Origin: an uncultured Lachnospiraceae bacterium
Lineage (GTDB): Bacteria; Bacillota; Clostridia; Lachnospirales; Lachnospiraceae
Reading direction: 5' to 3'
Assembly (NCBI GenBank): GCA_902796045.1
Contig: CADBNQ010000272.1
Span: forward strand, 1-5,210
Length of the DNA: 5,210 nucleotides
The position numbers and the translations under genes were made by a program. Below are positions 1 to 5,210 of this stretch, piece by piece. Position 1 is the first letter of the stretch. Each line of letters opens with the position of its first letter. The notes beneath the pieces were generated by a model, which saw only the letters and a list, made by a program, of their open reading frames with translations, had not been told where the DNA came from and ran no database searches.

Positions 1-33
1 GAAAGTGAAGAGCTCCCTCTGGTAGAATCAGGA

Positions 34-56
34 AAGGGGCGGCTCGTCCGCCCCTT
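34..56 (-). terminator. GC-rich hairpin after the CobL-like gene
   Basis: A perfect 9-bp inverted repeat (AAGGGGCGG at 34-42, CCGCCCCTT at 48-56) encloses a 5-nt loop. It begins 6 nt past the stop codon of the minus-strand gene, where an intrinsic terminator is expected. Read on the minus strand, only a short T stretch (TTT, then CCT) follows the stem, so termination may be weak or the hairpin may mainly protect the 3' end of the mRNA. On the plus strand the following bases (TTAAAGGTTT) also lack a clean T tract. Confidence 0.65.
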
Positions 57-62
57 AAAGGT

Positions 63-974
63 TTACTGGATGACCTCACCGGATATGATCCATGGTGCAG
101 GCTTCGCTTCGAATACATTCTTATTATTCAGTTTGGACATGGCAATCTGTATGACCTCAGTCCGGCTGATGTCATATTTCCTGAAGATCTCCAGGATGTT
201 GGACAGGATATCAAGCTCCAGGGTGTAGACGACAAACTTCATCTGAGGGTTCAGCTTCAGGAGATTCTGAACCTCCTCCTCAAACTTCTCCGTCGCTACG
301 ATAAAGGAGAGGGAAGGTACAGGCAGGGGCTTCATGGATGCGCGGCTGGTGTCGTTGACGATGGCCACGTTGGTAAGACCGAACTTGGTCACGTTCTCCT
401 CCATGGCAGCCTGGTCATGCTTTCTGTACTCTACAGCGATGATGGTCCCTTCACTGGCGATCATGGCAGACTCGACAGCGATGCTCTCCCCGCTGATGAT
501 GCAGATAGTATCCTGGTCATCCAGATGGAGCTTGTTGATGATGATGGACCGGATCTCACTGGCCACATACCTGACAGACCCCTGGGAGAAGTTGTCATTT
601 CTCATGCCGATCTTGTAGGAGCTTCTGGCATTGGGGTTGATGATCAGCATGACAGAGGGCTCCGTGATCTCTGTGTTGATCAGCTCGGACAGCTTGCAGA
701 TGCTGACATGTCCACTTGGAGAAAGACCGGTCTTAAACCAGATGTCACATTCCCCAAGGCCGTAATTCCAGAGATCAAAGAAAAAATTAGGATTGCCGGA
801 ATCAGCAAACACAAGGACTCTCTTGTGAGTCTCTATGGTGGGGATCAGATTCTTCCTTTTCCTGCTGATGTCGATCAGCTTGATCTTCTCGATATCCAGC
901 CCTGCTTTTTTGGAAAAATACTGGAGCCAGTCCAGAATATTCTGATTACTGAAAGATGATTTCTCTGTGATCAT
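63..974 (-). CDS. CobL-like (CbiE C-terminal half plus CbiT) protein with degenerate SAM site
   Basis: The 303-residue protein resembles precorrin-6Y / cobalt-precorrin methyltransferases. Residues about 8-115 match the C-terminal half of CbiE by recognition: a VLVF strand at 53-56, NYGLGECDIW at 70-79, a LSELI segment near 95-99, and MLIINPNA at 109-116. Residues about 117-300 follow CbiT: GMRNDNFSQG at 123-132, VRYVASEIR at 134-142, IIAVE at 178-182, NVTKFGLTNVAIVND at 194-208, and the closing PAPWIISGE at 292-300. CbiT normally methylates and decarboxylates a corrin precursor with S-adenosylmethionine. Here the usual D-x-GxGxG loop is replaced by ICIISGESIAVES (157-169), about two residues shorter and without the glycine pattern. 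The CbiE N-terminal domain of about 90-100 residues, with its own SAM site, is absent. An in-frame stop at 1004-1002 on this strand rules out a longer start. The ATG at 974 has an AAGGGGG-type ribosome binding site 7 nt upstream. No cobalamin gene is next to it. Membership of the family is fairly sure, but catalytic activity is doubtful and the current role is unknown. Confidence 0.75.
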   Translation of the reverse strand: MITEKSSFSNQNILDWLQYFSKKAGLDIEKIKLIDISRKRKNLIPTIETHKRVLVFADSGNPNFFFDLWNYGLGECDIWFKTGLSPSGHVSICKLSELINTEITEPSVMLIINPNARSSYKIGMRNDNFSQGSVRYVASEIRSIIINKLHLDDQDTICIISGESIAVESAMIASEGTIIAVEYRKHDQAAMEENVTKFGLTNVAIVNDTSRASMKPLPVPSLSFIVATEKFEEEVQNLLKLNPQMKFVVYTLELDILSNILEIFRKYDISRTEVIQIAMSKLNNKNVFEAKPAPWIISGEVIQ

Positions 975-981
975 AGTACAG

Positions 982-990
982 CCCCCTTTT
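982..990 (-). promoter_or_regulatory. Ribosome binding site of the CobL-like gene
   Basis: On the minus strand an AAAAGGGGG stretch lies 7 nt before the ATG at 974. It supports this start codon. It also argues that the truncated protein is translated from its own signal rather than being the tail of a broken longer gene. Confidence 0.65.
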
Positions 991-1057
991 TTATCATGAT
1001 GTCATGAGCCCCCGGATACGGCGGCAGAAGCATCAGAAAAATGTAATAATTTTAACA

Positions 1058-1088
1058 TTGATTTTTATCATTATTATTTTATTATAAT
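1058..1088 (+). promoter_or_regulatory. Candidate sigma-A promoter P1 (perfect -10)
   Basis: A perfect TATAAT lies at 1083-1088 within a very AT-rich stretch. The best -35 candidate, TTGATT at 1058-1063, is 19 nt away, longer than the preferred 17. Transcription would start near 1095 and give a leader of about 75 nt before the ATG at 1171. AT-rich DNA produces such matches by chance, so this is the weaker of the two candidates on spacing. Confidence 0.4.
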
Positions 1089-1118
1089 AAAGGGAAAAAG
1101 GCAAGAAGCAGATAATAG

Positions 1119-1147
1119 TTGATTTCCTGCCTGGAACGTTGTAGAAT
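1119..1147 (+). promoter_or_regulatory. Candidate sigma-A promoter P2 for the CmpB-PAP2-EutP unit
   Basis: TTGATT (1119-1124) and TAGAAT (1142-1147) are separated by exactly 17 nt, close to the TTGACA-N17-TATAAT consensus (4/6 and 5/6). The predicted start near 1154 leaves a leader of roughly 17 nt that still includes the AAGAGG ribosome binding site at 1159-1164. Inferred from sequence match only. Confidence 0.45.
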
Positions 1148-1170
1148 ATCAGGGATATAAGAGGTATACT

Positions 1171-2007
1171 ATGTTTCAGCACAGTGTGGAATATCAATGG
1201 ATGACCTACTTCTTCATATACAGTTTCCTGGGATGGATCTTTGAATCCACCTATGTGTCTCTGAAGGAGCGAAGATGGGTCAACCGAGGATTTTTAAAAG
1301 GACCCTTTCTCCCTATATACGGATCCGGTGCCGTGATGATGCTGGTTGTCAGCCGGCCCTTCGCGGATGATCCTGTATTGATCTATATCGCCGGGTTTAT
1401 CGGAGCCACCCTGCTGGAGCTTGTCACAGGGGCGGCCATAGAGGCCGTTTTTAAGGTGAGATATTGGGATTATTCTTACCAGAAGTTGAACTATAAAGGC
1501 TATATCTGTCTGTCATCTTCTGTAGCCTGGGGTTTTTTTACCATCGGCATGACCAGATGGCTGCACCCTGCGGTTTGCAATCTGATAGCCGCGGTGCCGG
1601 AGACAGCCGGCAGCATCCTTTTTGCTGTGGTCTTCACCAATTTCAGTGTGGATGTTGTTCTTTCGGTCAGAGAGGCTGTCGATATGAGGGACGTCCTGAT
1701 CCGCATGGAGAGTGTCCGGCATGAGATACAGATCCTGAAGAAGAGGGCAGATGTGATTGCTGCGGTGGTTGACGATGAGATAAAAGGAATAACGAACAGC
1801 ACTTCTGAAGCTCTGGGGATCAATCAGCTGTTGAAGAGCATGGAGGAGCAGATCCGGCAGATGGACATCCAAAGGAGGATCTTCGGCAATCCGACCATGG
1901 TTTCTTCCAGGTATTCCCTGCCGCTTGAGACTTTAAAAGACGTATTATCAGGCAAAAGCCTGATTGCTGCCCATAAAGAGAAAGAGGATAACGGGGGAGT
2001 TATATGA
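1171..2007 (+). CDS. CmpB-family putative ABC-transporter type IV membrane protein
   Basis: The 278-residue protein matches the family usually labelled putative ABC-transporter type IV (CmpB-like, PF06541), a poorly characterised integral membrane family common in Firmicutes. Diagnostic segments are YSFLGWIFEST (17-27), NRGFLKGPFLPIYGSG (38-53), ELVTGAAIEAVF (83-94) and the RYWDYS to NYKGYICL block (97-114). About five hydrophobic segments lie near residues 10-26, 46-61, 69-90, 111-128 and 146-165. The remaining 110 or so residues are charged and helical, with a likely coiled coil around 167-235 that is probably cytoplasmic. An AAGAGG ribosome binding site 6 nt upstream supports the start. 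The stop overlaps the next gene by ATGA, implying translational coupling. No ATPase domain or partner is present, so the transporter label is a family name rather than a demonstrated role. Confidence 0.85.
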   Translation: MFQHSVEYQWMTYFFIYSFLGWIFESTYVSLKERRWVNRGFLKGPFLPIYGSGAVMMLVVSRPFADDPVLIYIAGFIGATLLELVTGAAIEAVFKVRYWDYSYQKLNYKGYICLSSSVAWGFFTIGMTRWLHPAVCNLIAAVPETAGSILFAVVFTNFSVDVVLSVREAVDMRDVLIRMESVRHEIQILKKRADVIAAVVDDEIKGITNSTSEALGINQLLKSMEEQIRQMDIQRRIFGNPTMVSSRYSLPLETLKDVLSGKSLIAAHKEKEDNGGVI

Positions 2008-2699
2008 GACAGTTTTTCGAGAAGTATCAGCATTTATTTTTACTGCTGTATTTTCCATTTTATCTTGCTTGTTTTCGTGCTCTGGAGCTTATGAAGCCGG
2101 ATAAGATCCACATCATCAACTGCGGGGTGGATCAGTTCATTCCTTTCCTTGAGATTTTTATCATCCCCTACCTGATGTGGTTTTTCTATATCGGGGCGGC
2201 CGGATTCTATTTTCTTTTCGCGGAAAGAACTTCCTTCTGCCGTATGATGTACTTCGGCATGATCGGGATGACCCTGTTCGTGCTGATTTCCTGGCTCTAT
2301 CCTAACGGACTTACCCTGAGACCGGAGGTATTTCCCCGGGAGAACATCTTTACTGACCTGGTCAGATGGATCTACAGCATGGATACGGCGACCAATGTTC
2401 TGCCCAGCATCCATGTGTATAATTCGGTAGGTATCTGTGTTGCCCTCCGCTTCAGCGAGAAACTGAAAGATAATAAGCCTTTGCAGACAGCTTCTCTGAT
2501 CATAACAGTCCTGATCATCCTTTCTACCATGTTCATCAAGCAGCATTCGGTTGTGGATGTCATAAGCGGACTCGCCCTTGCATGGTGTTCCTATGAACTT
2601 GTCTATGACAATGCGCTTGAGAAGATTGCCGGTTATGTGGAGATCCTGCGGGAGATGAGATACAGGAGGAGACGAGTGCCCCGCTGGATGAGTAAGTGA
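2004..2699 (+). CDS. PAP2-superfamily membrane phosphatase/transferase-like protein
   Basis: The 231-residue protein has about six hydrophobic segments (near 9-27, 47-72, 82-98, 138-150, 162-178 and 183-200) and PAP2-type motifs. LRP (105-107) corresponds to motif 1, PSIH (134-137) to motif 2 with His137 as the expected general acid, and S174 to D185 to motif 3, with His181 as nucleophile and Asp185. Compared with the classical KX6RP and SRX5HX3D signatures, the motif 1 Lys is Tyr99 and the motif 3 Arg is Thr175. The KQHSVVDV form recalls the PAP2_3 / inositol-phosphorylceramide-synthase-like branch. Such enzymes hydrolyse or transfer phosphoryl groups of lipid phosphates at the membrane; the substrate here cannot be told. 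The tail is strongly basic (RYRRRRVPR, 219-227). GGGGGAG at 1993-1999 lies just before the start, which overlaps the previous stop by 4 nt. Confidence 0.82.
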   Translation: MRQFFEKYQHLFLLLYFPFYLACFRALELMKPDKIHIINCGVDQFIPFLEIFIIPYLMWFFYIGAAGFYFLFAERTSFCRMMYFGMIGMTLFVLISWLYPNGLTLRPEVFPRENIFTDLVRWIYSMDTATNVLPSIHVYNSVGICVALRFSEKLKDNKPLQTASLIITVLIILSTMFIKQHSVVDVISGLALAWCSYELVYDNALEKIAGYVEILREMRYRRRRVPRWMSK

Positions 2700-2714
2700 T
2701 TTCGGAGTATCTGT

Positions 2715-3245
2715 ATGCGCAAGATTATGTTTGTCGGGAGAAGCGAGTGCGGTAAGACAACACTGACCCAGGCAATGAAAGGAAAGAAGATCATCTATCA
2801 TAAGACCCAGTATGTGAATCATTATGATGTGGTTATAGATACACCTGGAGAGTATGCCGAAACGAAACGGCTGGGAGGTTCTCTGGCAGTCTACAGCGCA
2901 GAGTCCGATATCGTCGGTCTGCTGATCAGTGCCACCGAACCTTTTTCTTTATATCCGCCCAACTGCACCGCCCAGAGCAACCGGGAAGTGATCGGGATCG
3001 TCACAAAGTGCGATCATTGGGCTGCAGAGCCGGAGCAGGCAGCAGAGTGGCTGCGGCTGGCGGGCTGCAAAAAGATTTTCTTTACCAGTGCTTTTACCGG
3101 TGAAGGAATCGCAGAGATCATCTCATATCTGAAGGAAGAGCATGAGACCCTTCCCTGGGAAGTGGTCAAGTCCAGATATGACAGTCTGGAATACGGCAGG
3201 AATGCCAGTGATGATGACATGAATATCAATGGTGTTGTAGTATAA
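2715..3245 (+). CDS. EutP/PduV-family small P-loop GTPase, stand-alone
   Basis: The 176-residue protein is a Ras-like P-loop NTPase of the EutP/PduV type. G1 is GRSECGKTT (8-16), G3 is DTPGE (42-46), G4 is TKCD (97-100) and a G5-like TSAFTGEG lies at 124-131. The YPPNCTAQSNREVIGIVTK block (80-98) is typical of Firmicute EutP proteins. EutP and PduV are known from ethanolamine and propanediol microcompartment operons, and EutP has been linked to acetate kinase activity. No other eut or pdu gene is in this window, so the original pathway role should not be assumed. Family members are usually about 145-160 residues; this one carries an extra acidic C-terminal tail of roughly 30 residues (about 145-176). 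CGGAG at 2703-2707, 7 nt before the ATG, supports the start. It sits 15 nt after the PAP2-like gene and is the last gene before a terminator, so it is probably cotranscribed with it. Confidence 0.85.
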   Translation: MRKIMFVGRSECGKTTLTQAMKGKKIIYHKTQYVNHYDVVIDTPGEYAETKRLGGSLAVYSAESDIVGLLISATEPFSLYPPNCTAQSNREVIGIVTKCDHWAAEPEQAAEWLRLAGCKKIFFTSAFTGEGIAEIISYLKEEHETLPWEVVKSRYDSLEYGRNASDDDMNINGVVV

Positions 3246-3271
3246 AACGGCTTAGGATTAAGTCGTTTTTT
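3244..3271 (+). terminator. Intrinsic terminator of the CmpB-PAP2-EutP unit
   Basis: AAAACGGCTTA (3244-3254) pairs with TAAGTCGTTTT (3259-3269) around a GGAT loop. This gives an 11-bp stem with one G-U pair (3250/3263), and the run of six T ends at 3271. The left arm starts inside the TAA stop codon of the EutP-like gene. The A-rich left flank means it could also work weakly on the minus strand. Confidence 0.85.
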
Positions 3272-3305
3272 GCATCATATGAAGTTACGGTTTCCTGTGA
3301 TGCTG

Positions 3306-3320
3306 ATCCGCCGGGCGGAT
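3306..3320. promoter_or_regulatory. 7-bp dyad in the ABC exporter leader
   Basis: ATCCGCC (3306-3312) and GGCGGAT (3314-3320) form a perfect inverted repeat around a single G, ending 29 nt before the exporter start codon. The tight spacing suits a protein operator. As RNA it could form a 6-bp stem with a CGG loop. No convincing -35/-10 pair was found in 3272-3349, so the promoter position relative to it is unknown. Confidence 0.35.
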
Positions 3321-3349
3321 GCACATATCGACAGAGAAAGGATAGGATT

Positions 3350-5098
3350 ATGATAAAGACATTAGCAGGTCAGATCGGAGAATACAAGAAAGCTTCTTTT
3401 CTGACACCCACGTTTATGATTCTGGAAGTAGTCATGGATATGGTTATTCCGCTCCTGATGTCCTCCATCATCGATCAGGGTGTGGAGAAGGGAGATATCC
3501 AGCATATCTACCGCATAGGTCTGCTGATGGTCCTGGCGGCCGCTTTTGCTCTTTTCTGCGGGGTCATGGGAGGAAAGTACGGAGCAGAAGCATCCACAGG
3601 CTTTGCCAGGAACCTTCGCAAGTCCATGTTTGACAATATCCAGACCTTTTCTTTTTCCAATATTGACCGATTCAGTACTGCCAGTCTTGTGACCAGGATG
3701 ACCACCGATGTGACCAATGTCCAGAACGCCTATCAGATGATTCTGAGAATGTGTGTCAGGGCGCCCTTCAGCCTGATCATCGCCATGGCCATGTCTTTCA
3801 TGGTCAACGCCAGGCTGGCCAGCATCTACCTTGTGGCAGTGCTGGCACTGGGATGTGTGCTGGGCTTTCTCATCAGCAGGGCCATGAAGTATTTTACGCA
3901 GATGTTCGACAAGTATGATGAGATGAACAACAGTGTTCAGGAGAATGTCTCTGCCATCCGGGTGGTCAAGGCCTTTGTCAGGGAAGACTATGAAAAGAAG
4001 CGGTTTTCCAAAGCCAACGAGGGCCTCTGCCGTATAGCCGTCCGGGCTGAGCGCATCGTATCCCTGAATGCCCCCATCATGATGACGACGATCTATTCCT
4101 GTATCCTGGGCATAAGCTGGCTGGGAGCCAGGTTTATCGTATCTGACCAGCTGACCACCGGACAGCTGATGATGCTGCTGACTTACTGCATGAATATTCT
4201 CATGAGCCTGATGTTCCTGTCCTTGATCTTTATCATGATCACCATGAGTGCAGCCAGCGGCAGGAGGATCGCTGAAGTCCTGAATGAGAAACCGGACATC
4301 ACCGATCCAGAGAATCCTGTCTATGAGGTTGCGGATGGGAGCATCTGCTTTGACCATGTGACTTTCCGCTATGATGAGAAAAGCGAGAAGCCTGTTCTGG
4401 ATGATATCTGCCTCTCTGTGGATTCCGGGGAGACGATCGGGATCCTGGGCGGTACCGGCAGTTCCAAGTCCACCCTGGCCAACCTGATCAGCCGTCTCTA
4501 TGATGTATCTGAAGGTTCCCTGCGGGTGGGCGGAAGAGATGTCCGCGAATATGATATCGAGACATTAAGGAACGAAGTTTCGGTTGTTCTCCAGAAGAAC
4601 GTCCTCTTTTCCGGCACTATCCTTGAGAACCTGCGCTGGGGGGATAAGAATGCCAGCCTGGAAGAGTGCCGGCGCGCCTGCCGCCTGGCCTGTGCCGATG
4701 AGTTCATCGAGAAGATGCCCAAAGGATATGATACCTATATTGAGAGGGGAGGCGCCAATGTTTCCGGCGGTCAGAGACAGCGTCTGTGCATCGCCAGAGC
4801 CCTGCTCAAGAAGCCGAAGATTCTGATTCTTGATGATTCTACCAGTGCTGTTGATACCGCCACGGACGCCAGGATCAGGGAAGCTTTTGCCAGTGAGCTT
4901 CCTGACGTGACCAAGCTGATCATCGCCCAGAGGATCAGCAGTGTTCAGGATGCTGACAGGATCATCGTCATGGACAACGGAAAAGTCCATGGCTTCGGGA
5001 CGCACGAGGAACTGCTCAGGGAGAACGACATATACCGTGAAGTTTATGAATCCCAGACCAGCGGCGGTGATTTCGATCAGAAGGGGGGTGCCGCTTAA
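3350..5098 (+). CDS. Heterodimeric ABC exporter subunit, degenerate-site half (TM287/BmrC-like)
   Basis: The 582-residue protein has the type IV exporter layout: a six-helix transmembrane domain (about 18-300) fused to a nucleotide-binding domain (about 330-560). Visible motifs are the A-loop Tyr341, Walker A GGTGSSKST (367-375), Q-loop Gln415, a canonical signature VSGGQ (471-475), Walker B ILILDD (491-496), D-loop SAVD (499-502) and switch Gln527. The catalytic Glu after Walker B is Asp496 and the switch His is Gln527. This pair of changes marks the degenerate half of heterodimeric exporters such as TM287/288, while the intact signature would complete the consensus site of the partner. Ser372 replaces the last Walker A glycine, a variant I associate with this Firmicute subfamily. 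AAAGGA at 3337-3342, 7 nt before the ATG, supports the start. The stop overlaps the start of the partner gene. Family members export drugs, lipids or peptides; the substrate is not predictable here. Confidence 0.92.
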   Translation: MIKTLAGQIGEYKKASFLTPTFMILEVVMDMVIPLLMSSIIDQGVEKGDIQHIYRIGLLMVLAAAFALFCGVMGGKYGAEASTGFARNLRKSMFDNIQTFSFSNIDRFSTASLVTRMTTDVTNVQNAYQMILRMCVRAPFSLIIAMAMSFMVNARLASIYLVAVLALGCVLGFLISRAMKYFTQMFDKYDEMNNSVQENVSAIRVVKAFVREDYEKKRFSKANEGLCRIAVRAERIVSLNAPIMMTTIYSCILGISWLGARFIVSDQLTTGQLMMLLTYCMNILMSLMFLSLIFIMITMSAASGRRIAEVLNEKPDITDPENPVYEVADGSICFDHVTFRYDEKSEKPVLDDICLSVDSGETIGILGGTGSSKSTLANLISRLYDVSEGSLRVGGRDVREYDIETLRNEVSVVLQKNVLFSGTILENLRWGDKNASLEECRRACRLACADEFIEKMPKGYDTYIERGGANVSGGQRQRLCIARALLKKPKILILDDSTSAVDTATDARIREAFASELPDVTKLIIAQRISSVQDADRIIVMDNGKVHGFGTHEELLRENDIYREVYESQTSGGDFDQKGGAA

Positions 5099-5210
5099 TG
5101 GCTAAAGAAGGTAAAACAGTAGGCGGCAGAAAGAATATGGGTCCCCGTCCCAAGGTAAAAAACCCCGGGAAGATCCTGGCCCGTCTGTTCAGATATGTCG
5201 GAAAGAAGTA
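5098..5210 (+). CDS. Second ABC exporter subunit, N-terminal fragment cut by window end
   Basis: The ATG at 5098-5100 shares one base with the TAA stop of the preceding exporter gene, and an AAGGGGGG ribosome binding site lies at 5081-5088. The 37 visible residues are basic and rich in Gly and Pro (MGPRPKVKNPGK at 14-25), then run into KILARLFRYVGKK, which resembles the elbow helix leading into the first transmembrane helix. Long Gly/Pro/Lys N-terminal tails of this sort are typical of the TM288/BmrD-type partner. No ATPase motif is visible, so the assignment rests on position, coupling and this N-terminus. The partner is expected to carry the catalytic Glu and switch His. Confidence 0.75.
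   Translation, partial: MAKEGKTVGGRKNMGPRPKVKNPGKILARLFRYVGKK

Noticed and set aside
1..33. Possible end of a gene entering from the left
   Set aside because: One plus-strand frame ends in TAG at 23-25 after only seven codons, and another stays open through the hairpin. Too little sequence to support a coding call.
417..959. 180-codon open frame on the plus strand
   Set aside because: It is antisense to the CobL-like gene. The minus frame has the recognisable family motifs and ribosome binding site, while the plus frame is Asp-rich without motifs.
1044..1076. TAATAAT / ATTATTA inverted repeat
   Set aside because: Short arms 19 nt apart in strongly AT-rich DNA are expected by chance and would make a very weak stem.
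2040..2822. 260-codon open frame on the minus strand
   Set aside because: It lies antisense across the PAP2-like gene and the start of the EutP-like gene, is rich in His/Gln/Asp as expected of a shadow frame, and shows no family motif.
3362..4357. 331-codon open frame on the minus strand
   Set aside because: It is antisense to the transmembrane domain of the exporter, and its His- and Asp-rich low-complexity content mirrors the hydrophobic codons of the real gene.
4565..5005. 146-codon minus-strand frame
   Set aside because: It is antisense to the nucleotide-binding domain of the exporter, where all ABC motifs are read on the plus strand.
63..5210. CRISPR array, tRNA, rRNA, insertion sequence or phage genes
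   Set aside because: No regularly spaced repeats, cloverleaf-like segment, transposase or integrase motif, or terminal inverted repeats were seen.

Overview
The window looks like chromosome of a Clostridia-type Firmicute, most plausibly Lachnospiraceae. The reasons are roughly balanced base composition, strong purine-rich ribosome binding sites before nearly every gene, tight operon packing (ATGA and TAATG overlaps), and the gene families themselves: a CmpB-like membrane protein, a stand-alone EutP-type GTPase, and a heterodimeric ABC exporter with the GGTGSSKS Walker A form. This placement is inferred from family and style, not from a marker gene.

Layout. (1) Positions 63-974, minus strand: a 303-residue protein resembling the C-terminal half of CbiE joined to CbiT (the CobL arrangement of cobalamin synthesis). 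It lacks the CbiE N-terminal domain and its CbiT S-adenosylmethionine loop is eroded. A perfect GC-rich hairpin follows its stop codon. (2) Positions 975-1170: an AT-rich divergent intergenic region with two candidate plus-strand promoters and a pair of small palindromes upstream of the minus gene. (3) Positions 1171-3245, plus strand: a compact three-gene unit made of a CmpB-family (PF06541-like) membrane protein with a coiled-coil tail, a PAP2-superfamily integral membrane protein, and an EutP/PduV-family P-loop GTPase. A hairpin terminator overlaps the last stop codon. (4) Positions 3272-3349: a short leader with a 7-bp dyad. (5) Positions 3350 to the window end, plus strand: a two-gene heterodimeric ABC exporter. 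The first subunit is complete and carries the degenerate ATP site residues. The second begins in a 1-nt stop/start overlap and runs off the window.

How the genes work together. The middle unit combines two membrane proteins with a small GTPase, which hints at an envelope or lipid-related role, but nothing in the sequence fixes a substrate. The two ABC subunits should assemble into one exporter with one working and one degenerate ATP site. The most unusual gene is the minus-strand CobL-like one: it is an intact reading frame with its own ribosome binding site, but both methyltransferase cofactor sites appear missing or damaged.
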